NCBI GenBank assembly: GCA_018238155.1
Contig: JABCTZ010000036.1
Location: 62,001-126,000, forward strand
Source of the DNA: Candidatus Heimdallarchaeota archaeon
GTDB taxonomy: Archaea; Asgardarchaeota; Heimdallarchaeia; JABLTI01
Reading direction: 5' to 3'
DNA: 64,000 bases
The notes under the pieces are model-generated. The model saw only the letters and a list, made by a program, of their open reading frames with translations. It ran no database searches and was not told the origin of the DNA. Both the position numbers and the translations under genes were made by a program. Below are positions 36,835 to 46,228 of the stretch, piece after piece. Positions within the stretch are counted from its first letter, which is position 1. Each line of letters opens with the position of its first letter.

Positions 36835-37740
36835 GTGTCTTATTTGGCGATTAATGAAGAGATAGATGAAGCATTATTGCAACTTCAAGATTCAGATGAA
36901 AACATTCGAAGTCAAGCAGCACTTTCATTAGGTTGGATGGGTGAAAAAGAAGTAGTTAACCCTTTAATTCATATACTTCTAAATGATGATTCTGAAAAAG
37001 TGCGTGCTAATGCTGCAATGTCTCTAGGTCAATTGGGATTTGAGGAAGCTATTGATTCTTTGATTAAATCTTTGAAAGACGAAGATTATAGTGTTAGAGG
37101 AATGAGTATCTATTCCTTAGGTCTAATGAAAGCAACATCTGCATTAAAACCTCTAATAAAGGTTTTGAAAAATGATCCTGATAGAGAAGCTAGAATTGCT
37201 GCCGCTGAATCCTTAGCACAATTAGGGAAGGAAGAAGCAATACAACCTTTAGTTTTCACATTTGTGAATGAAGAGAATAAGGATGTAAAAAGAGAGGCAA
37301 AAGCATCTTATGAAAAATTAACTAAATTGCATAATACAAAAGGTATTGAGTTATTGGTTAAAGTAGAAGAAGCAGAGAAAACAAAACGGGCAATTTCTTT
37401 TCATCAAAAAGAACGTGATAAGATTATCACTGGTTTACAAAATAAAGAAATTGAGAAGAAACACTCCGAAAAAATTGCTACAATAGTTATGGAGCTTCCA
37501 CAACAACTTGATTTTGCAATTCACGATGAAAAAATCCCCTATGATGCAATTTGCAAAGAATTCGAATGTGACGATATCTCTTTAGAACTTGCTTTAAACC
37601 AAATACCCAAAAAACATTTCAATATTGAAATTGATTCAGCAAATAGGCTTTTCAAAGTTATTAAACCACAATCAGAACTAAGTGATGAAGCAAAAATGAA
37701 GATTAAATTACTTCGAAAGAAATTTGGTATTTCGTGGTAA
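36835..37740 (+). CDS. HEAT-repeat protein with a winged-helix-like C-terminus
   Basis: Residues about 5-165 are five HEAT/PBS-lyase-type repeats of about 31 residues (IRSQAALSLGWMGEKEVV, VRANAAMSLGQLGFEEAI, VRGMSIYSLGLMK, and so on). After a charged linker, residues about 200-285 look like a winged helix (IPYDAICKEFECDDISLELAL, then FNIEIDSANRLFKVI). The repeats suggest a protein-binding scaffold; the winged helix could bind protein or nucleic acid. The start is GTG at 36835, or TTG at 36844 if AGGTG is the Shine-Dalgarno. Function unknown. Confidence 0.75.
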   Translation: MSYLAINEEIDEALLQLQDSDENIRSQAALSLGWMGEKEVVNPLIHILLNDDSEKVRANAAMSLGQLGFEEAIDSLIKSLKDEDYSVRGMSIYSLGLMKATSALKPLIKVLKNDPDREARIAAAESLAQLGKEEAIQPLVFTFVNEENKDVKREAKASYEKLTKLHNTKGIELLVKVEEAEKTKRAISFHQKERDKIITGLQNKEIEKKHSEKIATIVMELPQQLDFAIHDEKIPYDAICKEFECDDISLELALNQIPKKHFNIEIDSANRLFKVIKPQSELSDEAKMKIKLLRKKFGISW

Positions 37741-37862
37741 TTTTCCAAATTATTTCGTTTTTGCAAAAATGATTTTTTTCATAAAAATACCTTTTACTTC
37801 TATCAATCCTTAAAATAAAAAATTGGTTGCTAAAAATGGACCAAAAGATTAATAGAAATCGC

Positions 37863-38774
37863 TTAATTCTTTCTTTTTCTTTTGATAACTATGCTACAAA
37901 TAACTAAAGCAGATAAGCTGACAAAAGTAATCACAAATTGATAACCTGAAATAAACCCTGAATAGTTATAGAATTTAAATCCTGGTAGAGAATAACTGCT
38001 TTCTTTACAAATAATTTCAATTGATTCATATATAATCACTTCTTCTAGTGTACCAGAAACACTCGTTGAAATACGATATCCGAGCAATATTCCCGTTAAA
38101 CTGTCCCAAATAAATTTAATATTGTGACTAAAATTAATATCAATTTCTAAAGAATCATTAACAAAAGATCCATGAATATAAATATCTAAAATAGCTTGAT
38201 TTTCTTGAATTTCAAAGAAAGATTCAAAATATGCCTTATAATCATAATTACTTTCTTTTGATTTGTGATAGTCTATACTGGCTATTTCTCTGAAATGATC
38301 CCAGAGTGAATCTTCAGGTTCAACAAAAAACCAAGAATTCATTTCAGGTCCAAGATCTATTTCTTGTTTATTGAATCCTTGAAGTGATAATCGTAAGATT
38401 TCTTGCTCTGGATAATAGAGGAATTTTTCCAATTCAAAAAGAAATAAATCGCTAGCAATTTCTCCAGATGCTGTTGCTGTGGAATTATCAACAATAAATT
38501 CAATACCAAGCTGTTCATCAACACTAATAATTTCAACATCAAAAGTATTTGATGGTGCAACTTTCACTCCCTTGAAATTTACTCCTTCGCTACCACTTAA
38601 TTGATCGCCAATCTGAATATTCCAACTTGCGTCTTCTATTGTATAATTAACAACAGTTTTGTCATCAACCTTCCAAACACTTTCTATATCAATTACTGAA
38701 TTTTTACCAAAGTAAGGGCTAAGTATGAGAATAAAAATGATGATCAGAAACAAAGATTGTTGTTTTTTATTCAA
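37863..38774 (-). CDS. Exported, C-terminally anchored protein, 303 aa
   Basis: A signal peptide (residues 1-22) leads to a beta-rich outside region of about 250 residues with many Ser, Asn and acidic residues, then a membrane helix (about 275-297) and the tail KRKRKN. This layout matches the other surface proteins in the window. No domain recognised. I chose the TTG at 38774 because GGTGA lies 8 bp upstream and the resulting MNKKQQS opening fits a signal peptide; a GTG four codons earlier overlaps that site. Confidence 0.68.
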   Translation of the reverse strand: MNKKQQSLFLIIIFILILSPYFGKNSVIDIESVWKVDDKTVVNYTIEDASWNIQIGDQLSGSEGVNFKGVKVAPSNTFDVEIISVDEQLGIEFIVDNSTATASGEIASDLFLFELEKFLYYPEQEILRLSLQGFNKQEIDLGPEMNSWFFVEPEDSLWDHFREIASIDYHKSKESNYDYKAYFESFFEIQENQAILDIYIHGSFVNDSLEIDINFSHNIKFIWDSLTGILLGYRISTSVSGTLEEVIIYESIEIICKESSYSLPGFKFYNYSGFISGYQFVITFVSLSALVICSIVIKRKRKN

Positions 38775-38960
38775 AGACCATATCACCGAGCAGCTTAGTT
38801 CTATTTATTGATTATATTATCTGAACAAAAGATAATTTAAACTCTTGCTTATGATTGGAGAGAAAGAGCTCTAACGAAAGAAACTTTTTATTTTTAGAGA
38901 ACTACTTGGAAATTGAAGTATAGTTAAAAAAATATTTCCTTTGCAGGAGAAGCAATTAAA

Positions 38961-40214
38961 ATGAAAAAAATTACTATTGGAAATTTGTTAAGCGAACCGG
39001 GAAAAAGAGTTTATGGTTATCTAGATATTCTAGAACATCCTGTAGGAACAGTTGAACGCTTGCCTGTAATAATTGCTCAAGGAGCAAATGAAGGACCCAC
39101 ATTTTGGTTAACTGCTAATATTCACGGAGATGAATATACAGGAATATCTGTGATTCATAAAGTGATTAACACAATCGATCTGAGTAAATTGAAGGGAACA
39201 ATAGTTGCAATTCCAACATTGAATCCCGCTGGTTCAAGGGTCTGTCAAAGATACCCTTATTACGATAGAAAAGATCCAAATAGATTATTTCCAGATGGAA
39301 ACCCTTTCAAAGACAAAACTTTGAAATCCTTTGATGTTTCAAAAGTATTACGTTCTGAAGAAGACGAGAACTTGGTGGATGAAATATCGATAAGAACAAA
39401 ATCCCAAGTAGAAATAATGGGCATTTCAGAAGATGATGAGATAGATAATTTATACGAAAAATTCGAAGCTGACAATCTCTATCCCTCAATTCAAGAAATC
39501 ATTTTCAAACGTTTGTTTGCAATAATCAAGGAATCTGCTGATTATTTACTTGACTTACACAATGCCTTTCTAAAATCCATTCCATTTGTTTTTCTAGATA
39601 GAGTTCTTTATAATCCTGAATCTGAGGATCAAACTCTTGAAGAAGCAACTGCACTTTTCAAATTGACTGAGGAAATGGCTAAAGCATTCGGATTAACAAT
39701 TGTTAGAGAAGCATTGCCCGAAAAATATATTTCCAAAAAGCTTCACCGGTCAACCTCAGGTGCAGCATTGAATTATTTGAGAATCCCTTCATACACAGTT
39801 GAGCTGGGTATGTATTTAGATGTTGAACCCGAAGTTGTTGATGCTGCTACAACAGGGATATTCAATGTCCTATCTTGGGCAAAAATGCTTCCAGGTGAAA
39901 TTAAGAAATTAACCGGTGTAAGGGTTGTTGCTGAAAATGAATCTGTAAGATATCTTGGTCATCCAAGAACATCTAAATCAGCAATAATCGAGCTCAAAGT
40001 AGAAAAAGGGGATTATGTGAAAAAGGGTGATGTAATTGCCATCGCTCGAGATATTTTCGGGAGAGAAATACCCGACGTAGGCGAAATAAAAACTGAGGTA
40101 GATGGATATATTTTCATGTTTAACGAAGGGATTATTCGATATCCCAATGAGGAAATTTGTTGGATAGCTATAAAAGACAATCATCTAATGATAGATAAGT
40201 GGCCTAAGAATTGA
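38961..40214 (+). CDS. Succinylglutamate desuccinylase/aspartoacylase-family zinc hydrolase
   Basis: A 417-aa M14-like zinc enzyme that cleaves amide or ester bonds of small molecules. The zinc motif NIHGDEYTG lies near residue 53 and the third ligand in LLDLHNA near residue 195. Residues about 330-400 are a barrel of the lipoyl/biotinyl shape (VEKGDYVKKGDVIAIARD), typical of this AspA/AstE subgroup. GGAG lies before the ATG. The surface-protein gene 26 bp downstream may be in the same transcript. Substrate unknown. Confidence 0.82.
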   Translation: MKKITIGNLLSEPGKRVYGYLDILEHPVGTVERLPVIIAQGANEGPTFWLTANIHGDEYTGISVIHKVINTIDLSKLKGTIVAIPTLNPAGSRVCQRYPYYDRKDPNRLFPDGNPFKDKTLKSFDVSKVLRSEEDENLVDEISIRTKSQVEIMGISEDDEIDNLYEKFEADNLYPSIQEIIFKRLFAIIKESADYLLDLHNAFLKSIPFVFLDRVLYNPESEDQTLEEATALFKLTEEMAKAFGLTIVREALPEKYISKKLHRSTSGAALNYLRIPSYTVELGMYLDVEPEVVDAATTGIFNVLSWAKMLPGEIKKLTGVRVVAENESVRYLGHPRTSKSAIIELKVEKGDYVKKGDVIAIARDIFGREIPDVGEIKTEVDGYIFMFNEGIIRYPNEEICWIAIKDNHLMIDKWPKN

Positions 40215-40240
40215 TTTCTTCATTTTATAAATAAATTATT

Positions 40241-41719
40241 ATGAAGAAAAAGCCAAATAAAAATCTGTATTTGAGGTTTTGTGTTATGTCTTCTTATCTT
40301 TCAAAATTAAAAACGAAAATTCTTTTATGTCTGTTGATTACAGCAATGTTCTTTCCCGCAATACTTTCAAAATGTGAACTTACCCAAGATAGACTTTCAA
40401 TAGATTATATTCAAGCTGCACAAACAGGTCCACAAGTTTTTGATTTTCATGTAGCGATATCTCCTTCAAATAAGCTTCATTTAATTTACAGAGAAAAGAT
40501 CGGTGATATTGACCAAATTTGTTACCTTGAATCTTCCTCTAAATATGTTTGGAATCAATCAAAAAATATTCTGATAGCAGAAAATAACACACATAAGTTC
40601 TCAAGTAGACCTTCTATTACAACGAAAAATGAAGAGCTATTTGCAGTTTACGGGTTTGAGAAAGGCGAGAAAACAGGAATAATTTTACTTGTACGCAATG
40701 CAACCACTAAGATTTGGTCTAGTAAAATCGTGATTGAAGATATAGAAGGATCTATTTCCAATCCAATTATTGCATATAATGCGAATCAAACTAATTTTTG
40801 GTTATCTTGGGAAGATAATCATGAGGGATTTTATAATCAATATCTGATGACTGGTAATAGCTCCTCTTTACTTTGGGTTGCACCAACTAGATTATCATCG
40901 AATGAGTCGTATAATAGCCTTCATGGAAATTTCATATTAGATGAAGATGGAAACGGTCACTTTGTTTGGAAAGAAGGTCTGGAAAGTCATGAAAAGATAT
41001 TATATAGTAAAGTGTATTCTAACGGAACACTCACAGCTATAGAAGAAATTACAGATGGAACTTATAGATGCATTAAACCTGCTATTATAATTGATCAAAA
41101 CAAAAAAATTAATGTTTTTTGGAATAATCATTCTGATCCTAATCCCGGGCTATTTCTCGGAACGAAATTTATTTATTCAAGTATAAGAGAAAATGACAAT
41201 TGGAGCACTCCATTTGAAGTTGGTCCTTTTATTCCCGAAGGAAGACCTTCTTCGGGTGAATCAGACGCTTTTACTGCTGCTGTTTGTTTGCTAAAACCTA
41301 CGAATGAACTCTGGCTGGCATACGAGATTACTGAGGATTATGCCTATCATTCTGGAATTGATATTAGAAATAGAGAAGGCGCTTCCTGGCAACCAAGTAG
41401 CTTTCTATCGTTAGTTAATAACCGCGCAAAAGATCCGCAATTATTAGCTTCTACAAATGGTGATCTTATCTGCTTTTGGATAGATGCTCGTGCAGTTACA
41501 AATCAGGTTTATTTCCGCATTCGATTTGCTAATGAAGCATGGTCAAATGAAATTCCTTTAACAGCTTTCAAACAAAATTACTTTTCAACTATTTGGTTAT
41601 ATGTTTTAATAATAATTGTTACGGTAATAATACTAGCTATTCCTTCTATCGTGGTGCGAATTATATATAAGAAGAGAAAAGAGAAGTATATTCGAGAAAA
41701 AATTAGGAACTTGGGTTAA
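40241..41719 (+). CDS. Membrane-anchored surface protein with propeller-like ectodomain
   Basis: The 492-aa product has a signal sequence (hydrophobic residues about 27-42), a beta-rich ectodomain of repeated blades (LHLIYREKI, GHFVWKEGL, KINVFWNNH, LICFWIDAR), a membrane helix (about 448-475) and a basic tail. The blade pattern matches residues 50-450 of the giant surface protein at 4268-7522, but the TSP3 array is missing. ATG at 40241 or 40286 (the latter nearer the signal peptide). Its stop overlaps the convergent PH-like gene in the palindrome TTAA. Confidence 0.72.
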   Translation: MKKKPNKNLYLRFCVMSSYLSKLKTKILLCLLITAMFFPAILSKCELTQDRLSIDYIQAAQTGPQVFDFHVAISPSNKLHLIYREKIGDIDQICYLESSSKYVWNQSKNILIAENNTHKFSSRPSITTKNEELFAVYGFEKGEKTGIILLVRNATTKIWSSKIVIEDIEGSISNPIIAYNANQTNFWLSWEDNHEGFYNQYLMTGNSSSLLWVAPTRLSSNESYNSLHGNFILDEDGNGHFVWKEGLESHEKILYSKVYSNGTLTAIEEITDGTYRCIKPAIIIDQNKKINVFWNNHSDPNPGLFLGTKFIYSSIRENDNWSTPFEVGPFIPEGRPSSGESDAFTAAVCLLKPTNELWLAYEITEDYAYHSGIDIRNREGASWQPSSFLSLVNNRAKDPQLLASTNGDLICFWIDARAVTNQVYFRIRFANEAWSNEIPLTAFKQNYFSTIWLYVLIIIVTVIILAIPSIVVRIIYKKRKEKYIREKIRNLG

Positions 41720-42249
41720 AACAGGAAATCTTCTGCTGTTTTCTTTCTATCTTTTCCTTCTGGTTTTATTTTCTCTACTAATTCAAAATAAATTTCTTTT
41801 GGGAATTTTATTCCAAGAAATCTTGCAACAATTTTTTCTTTCTTTTTCTTAGAATGAGCAATAAAGAGAATTGTTCCAAAATCAAACCTACTGGAAAGTA
41901 TAGGCATCTTTCTAACTTTAATATATAAGATATCTGAGTATTTGATAACTTTCTTTTTCTTTGGACGGTAAATATTTATTAATTCAAATGAGTTATCCCC
42001 AATCCAATATCTCCTTGAATTAATTGATATATAGATGACAGCAAATACAAAAAAGAATACAAATGCTACAATTGACCAAATAATTTTAGAGTACAAATCT
42101 GGATTTGAACTGACTTGTACAATTGGGTCTACTACAAAATAGATTATTGCAAAAAATAAACTATTAATTATTAATGCTAACGCTAGAAAAGTGATTATAT
42201 ATGCTGTACTTGGAGTAACTGAATAATTTGCCGGTTTTTTTGAATTCAT
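41716..42249 (-). CDS. Membrane protein with a bacterial-PH-like (DUF304-type) domain
   Basis: Two membrane helices (about residues 16-40 and 58-80) are followed by a PH-like region: YWIGDNSFELINIYRPKKKK, VIKYSDILYIKVRKMP, FGTILFIAHS, and a closing helix PKEIYFELVEKI. This is the layout of YdbT/bPH2-type proteins, whose PH-like part lies in the cytosol. Function of the family is poorly known. I chose the ATG at 42249; a GTG four codons upstream is possible. Confidence 0.74.
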   Translation of the reverse strand: MNSKKPANYSVTPSTAYIITFLALALIINSLFFAIIYFVVDPIVQVSSNPDLYSKIIWSIVAFVFFFVFAVIYISINSRRYWIGDNSFELINIYRPKKKKVIKYSDILYIKVRKMPILSSRFDFGTILFIAHSKKKKEKIVARFLGIKFPKEIYFELVEKIKPEGKDRKKTAEDFLF

Positions 42250-42461
42250 AAAATTTACCACTACAAATACTATTATTTCAATTACTAATTATAGTTTTGT
42301 TGTATTCCAATTAAAAGTAGTACTAAAAGTCATTGAACTATTTTGTTGTTAAAAAATCAACAGCAAACAAATCATAATAATTCTGTATGGATGCTCTCTG
42401 GATCATAACGTGGTTTTGCTAATGACAAAAAGAGATTTCAAAATAGTTGAAAGAGGAGTAC

Positions 42462-43136
42462 TTAATCCTCTTCATTTTCTGATTGTTCTTCAGGTTCCTT
42501 AGTACTTTCTTCTGTTAGTTCTTTAGAAATTTCTTCAGCTACTTTTTCGATAGCTTCTTCATCAATTTCTTCTTCAACTTCTTCAGCCGCATCTTCTATT
42601 GCTTCTTCAACTGCTTCTTCAATAATTTCTTCAACAGCTTCCTCTTCTTCAATAGAATCTTCGATTTCGTCTTCTTCCTCTGTCATTTCCTCTGCGATTT
42701 CTTCTGCGGTATCTTCGTCAATATCTTCTTCTTCTATGGAGTCCTCTATTGCATCTTCAATTGCGTCTTCAATGGATTCTTCAACTGCTTCTTTTTCAAT
42801 CAAATCTTCTTTTGCTTCCTCAACGAACTCCAATTCTTCATCTTTATTAACGACTTTCCTTTCTTGTTTAGTTTTCTTGGTTCCAGCTTTTCTTCTAATG
42901 AGTCCTATGATTATTATTGTAATCAGAATTATTATTCCAATAATTACCAGAGCTGCGCCAATTAAGAACAAAATTATGAAAATTATTGGTAAGTCATCAA
43001 CAGTTTCAATTTGATCTGTTAAAGTCATCAAAGTAGGAACAATGACTAATAACAAACCCAAAATAGTAAGTGCATAAGCAGCTGCTCCTGCTTGACTACT
43101 TATTCTTCTTTTTTTAGGTTCTTCATTGGATGTCAT
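42462..43136 (-). CDS. Two-helix membrane protein with a long acidic tail
   Basis: After a short basic N-terminus, two membrane helices (about 17-38 and 50-78) precede a basic patch (RRKAGTKKTKQERK), then about 120 residues almost wholly of Glu, Asp, Ala and Ile (IEDAIEDAIEDSIEEED-like units). The tail is low complexity and may be helical. No family recognised. The tail could bind metal or basic partners; that is speculation. Confidence 0.62.
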   Translation of the reverse strand: MTSNEEPKKRRISSQAGAAAYALTILGLLLVIVPTLMTLTDQIETVDDLPIIFIILFLIGAALVIIGIIILITIIIIGLIRRKAGTKKTKQERKVVNKDEELEFVEEAKEDLIEKEAVEESIEDAIEDAIEDSIEEEDIDEDTAEEIAEEMTEEEDEIEDSIEEEEAVEEIIEEAVEEAIEDAAEEVEEEIDEEAIEKVAEEISKELTEESTKEPEEQSENEED

Positions 43137-43369
43137 AATTATTTACTATCCTTATCAAAATTAAATTTTTTGTAGGTGATAATTCAGCTGTTTTTTTTTA
43201 AAAAAGGTATTTCTCCATTTAATTTTGAAATTATGTGAAAAAAACCTTCCACTTTAGTATTCTAAATAAAATTCTTTTGCTTGTCAAAGAAAGTAAATGA
43301 CTATCGTTAATAGAGATAGTACAAGTAGTTAATTGCTATTCATTAAATGACGCTAAGGAGAATAATTCC

Positions 43370-43771
43370 ATGGAAATTGAAAGTAAATGGTTAGATAAAT
43401 ATCGTTTTTCAGTAACGAATGGTAGAAATGATCCAATAATAATCGATGTTGGACCTGATTATGGTGGCAAAGGACCTGCTGCTCTGGAATTGGTAATAAT
43501 GGCTTTAGCAACATGTTTAGGTACAACATACAAAATGATTGCTGATAAAATGCATCTCTCGATTTCAGCAATAAATGTGAAAGCAATTGCAAATAAAGAT
43601 GAGAAAGACTTCATCACTGACGTTCATTTGCATGTTTATGTTTCTTCTAAAGATTCCACTGAAAAACTGGAAAAGACACTTGAACTTGCCGAAAAGAATT
43701 GTCCTGTAGATAATATCTTTCATCAAACACAAATTCCCACAGAAGCTACTTTACACATTGATTCTAGCTAA
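43370..43771 (+). CDS. OsmC/Ohr-family protein (first of a pair)
   Basis: A 133-aa thiol-dependent peroxide-reductase-like protein. The first Cys lies in LVIMALATCLGTT (near residue 50) and the second in KNCPVDNIF (near residue 108), the two-Cys pattern of OsmC/Ohr/YhfA proteins. GGAG lies before the ATG. It is followed by a strong hairpin and then by a paralogue. Whether it acts on organic peroxides or another substrate cannot be told from sequence. Confidence 0.85.
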   Translation: MEIESKWLDKYRFSVTNGRNDPIIIDVGPDYGGKGPAALELVIMALATCLGTTYKMIADKMHLSISAINVKAIANKDEKDFITDVHLHVYVSSKDSTEKLEKTLELAEKNCPVDNIFHQTQIPTEATLHIDSS

Positions 43772-43786
43772 TAGTTTTGCTTTTAG

Positions 43787-43818
43787 AAAAATGAGGTATT
43801 TTTTCTCCTCATTTTTTC
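43787..43818 (+). terminator. Hairpin terminator between the two osmC-like genes
   Basis: AAAAATGAGG (43787-43796) and CCTCATTTTT (43807-43816) form a perfect 10-bp stem with a T-rich loop and a T-rich end. It separates the two paralogues into different transcripts. Confidence 0.68.
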
Positions 43819-43936
43819 ATTATTTAAATTCCCTTATTTGTACTTTGAAACAGCAAATTTTCGTAAAATCCGTAACGTTTATTTAAGTTAAAAATTCGCA
43901 GATTGAACTGAATAATTTCCGGAGGAAATTAAATCT

Positions 43937-44344
43937 TTGAAATCCGTATACAGATTAGCAAAAAACTTTCATGCCGTTGTAGATAACGGTAGAACACATT
44001 CAATAGCAATTGATTTACCACCTAATAATGGTGGGGAAGATTTAGGCGCCACCGCGCTTGAATTATGCGTTATGGGATTATCTGGTTGCATTGGCACTAT
44101 TTTTGCAAAAATAGCTAAAAAAATGCGTTTAACAATCACTCATTTAGAGGTTGATCTTGAAGCATTCAAAGGACCTAGTGATCCAACCATTACCAAGATC
44201 ACAGCCAAAGTTTTTGTAACCTCTCCTGATGGTCTTGAAAAATTAAATAAATGTTTGGAACTAACACTTGCATCTTGTCCTGTTGGAGTAATTTTTACAA
44301 ATGCAAATATACCAACTGAAGTAACTTTAGAGAAAGTAGCATAA
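43937..44344 (+). CDS. OsmC/Ohr-family protein (second of a pair)
   Basis: A 135-aa paralogue of the preceding gene with both cysteines kept (CVMGLSGCIGTI near residue 55, ASCPVGVIF near 113). The N-terminus (RLAKNFHAVVDNGRTHSIAID) and C-terminus (NANIPTEVTLEKV) also match its neighbour. The start is TTG behind a strong GGAGG about 11 bp upstream. The two genes arose by tandem duplication but have their own signals. Confidence 0.85.
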   Translation: MKSVYRLAKNFHAVVDNGRTHSIAIDLPPNNGGEDLGATALELCVMGLSGCIGTIFAKIAKKMRLTITHLEVDLEAFKGPSDPTITKITAKVFVTSPDGLEKLNKCLELTLASCPVGVIFTNANIPTEVTLEKVA

Positions 44345-44461
44345 ATTATATACTTTCTTTTCCTTTCTTTTTGTCGATATTAATATGAAAGGTTTTTAAT
44401 GGTGGAGAACCAATAAACCCTAGAGCTAATTAAAAGATTAGTAAATAATGGTGTATTTATT

Positions 44462-45013
44462 ATGTCATTCGGCAGCATTTTGTTAGGCATGTTGGTTGGT
44501 GGAATATTTAGTACGGGTGCAATTATTGGTGCCACCTTCTTAGGACGTTTTGTTCCTTGGTGGGCTGTGCTCCTGATAGGTGCAGCTGGCTGTCTATTCG
44601 GTGGTTTAATTGCAGGAATATTCGCAAAAGGTATTGGTGCTGGAGCTTTAGCAGGATTACTCTCAGGATTGCTTGTCTTTCTAGGTGTATTTTTGTTTGT
44701 TTGGCTTTACTACAAATCAGTAGTAATATCTATGATAGCAAGCGCGAGTAATGTTTCTGAAATCGCAAATGGGTTTGTTGATTTGTTCGGTGCCGGTGGC
44801 ACTCCTGTTGGACAAGCTATGTCTGAGTGGATTACTAGTAATGTTCCTCAAACATCTGATATGGAAGCTTTTGCTAATAGCAACTTCGTTTTCTTTGGTT
44901 TAATTGTTGGCGCTATTTTTGGCGGACTAGCAAGTGTAGTAAATCTATTCACCGGACTCATTGGTGGTATGTTTTCTAGAAAGAAAAGCGACAAATATGA
45001 TTCTTACTATTAA
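44462..45013 (+). CDS. Gly/Ala-rich membrane protein (DUF5518-like)
   Basis: A 183-aa protein with about four membrane helices packed with Gly and Ala (residues 4-28, 35-54, 58-82 and 139-163), a loop with a possible re-entrant part, and a tail SRKKSDKYDSYY. The GLIAGIFAKGIGAGALAGLLSG segment recalls DUF5518 proteins common in archaea. Role unknown. A hairpin terminator follows 11 bp past the stop. Confidence 0.62.
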   Translation: MSFGSILLGMLVGGIFSTGAIIGATFLGRFVPWWAVLLIGAAGCLFGGLIAGIFAKGIGAGALAGLLSGLLVFLGVFLFVWLYYKSVVISMIASASNVSEIANGFVDLFGAGGTPVGQAMSEWITSNVPQTSDMEAFANSNFVFFGLIVGAIFGGLASVVNLFTGLIGGMFSRKKSDKYDSYY

Positions 45014-45023
45014 AAGAACATCT

Positions 45024-45060
45024 CCGCGGGAAATTCACTCGCGGTATTTCATTCTTTTTA
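45024..45060 (+). terminator. GC-rich hairpin with T-rich tail
   Basis: CCGCG (45024-45028) pairs with CGCGG (45040-45044), followed by TATTTCATTCTTTTTATTATT. It ends the transcript of the Gly-rich membrane protein. Confidence 0.55.
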
Positions 45061-45144
45061 TTATTTTATAGCTAATAGTTTTTAATGATGTAATTAGAAA
45101 GTAATTGATATAGATTTTAGGTAAAAGTTCCAGGAGTATACAAA

Positions 45145-46200
45145 ATGAGAATTGTTTTTCTATACACAATTTCTAAAGATGCTTACGATTATCTTAAAGA
45201 GAATATTCCGGAGGATATAGAGATAATAGCTCGAATAAAAGAAGAATATTCAGGTAAACAACCAAATCAAGATGTCGAAATTATTGCTGCAACAAAAGAA
45301 GCTGAAATATTAATGGGTCCTTATGTTACTGAAGAAATTCTTGAACAAGCATCACCAAAAAATGGTGGAAAACTAAAATTAATTATCATTCCTTGGACAG
45401 GTATTGATAGACTCAATTTTACTCTATTGAGAAAATATCCCGTTGTAGTTGCGAATAGTCATGGGAATGCTCGAACTGTGGCTGAACATGCAATAGCTCT
45501 TCTTCTTACTGCTACAAAAAATATTATCCATCACGATAAATTGCTTAGAAAAGGTGATTGGGGTTCTAGGTTTAAGCATATGCCTTCAGTAAACATTTTT
45601 GGTAAGACTGTTGGGTTATTGGGTTATGGTGCTATTGGAATAGAATGTGCAAAAATTCTCAGAGGTTTTGATGTTGAAATTATTGGTTGTAGGAGAACCA
45701 TTGAAAAGTCAACTGAAGAGCAAAAAAAACTTGCTGAGAAAATCTACTCAATAAATGAATTAGAGGTATTTCTAAATGAATCAGATATAGTGATTAATTC
45801 TTTACCTCTCACACAAGATACAAGAGATATTCTTAGCAAAAGAGAATTTGAGTGGATGAAAGATGGAGTTATTATTGTCAATGTTGGAAGAGGTGCAACA
45901 ATAAATGAAGAAGCGATTTATAACGCAGTAAAAGAAGGAAAAGTGTTTGCAGCAGGGTTGGATCCACAGTGGAAATATCCACCAAGAGATAAAACTGGAG
46001 AAAGAGATCATACAGAGAAAAACTACCCCTCCAATTTTCCAATACATGAATTTGATCAAGTAGTTCTCAGTCCTCACCGGGCTGCAGATTTAACAGAGGG
46101 ATATGAAAGAAAACATTGGTTTGATGTGGTTGAAAATATTTTAAGAATATATAAAGGTGAAAAACCAACGAATATTGTTGATTTAAACTTAAGCTATTAA
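45145..46200 (+). CDS. D-isomer-specific 2-hydroxyacid dehydrogenase
   Basis: A 351-aa NAD(P)-dependent oxidoreductase that interconverts a 2-oxoacid and D-2-hydroxyacid. The Rossmann motif GLLGYGAIGIECAKIL lies near residue 155, the catalytic Arg in NVGRGATINE near 250, and the catalytic His in LSPHRAADL near 313. The usual Glu region reads GLDPQWKYPP, typical of a subfamily with SPHRA. AGGAG lies 8 bp before the ATG. Substrate not determined. Confidence 0.86.
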   Translation: MRIVFLYTISKDAYDYLKENIPEDIEIIARIKEEYSGKQPNQDVEIIAATKEAEILMGPYVTEEILEQASPKNGGKLKLIIIPWTGIDRLNFTLLRKYPVVVANSHGNARTVAEHAIALLLTATKNIIHHDKLLRKGDWGSRFKHMPSVNIFGKTVGLLGYGAIGIECAKILRGFDVEIIGCRRTIEKSTEEQKKLAEKIYSINELEVFLNESDIVINSLPLTQDTRDILSKREFEWMKDGVIIVNVGRGATINEEAIYNAVKEGKVFAAGLDPQWKYPPRDKTGERDHTEKNYPSNFPIHEFDQVVLSPHRAADLTEGYERKHWFDVVENILRIYKGEKPTNIVDLNLSY

Positions 46201-46228
46201 AAAAAAGATTGAAAAGAGCCAGTCAGCT

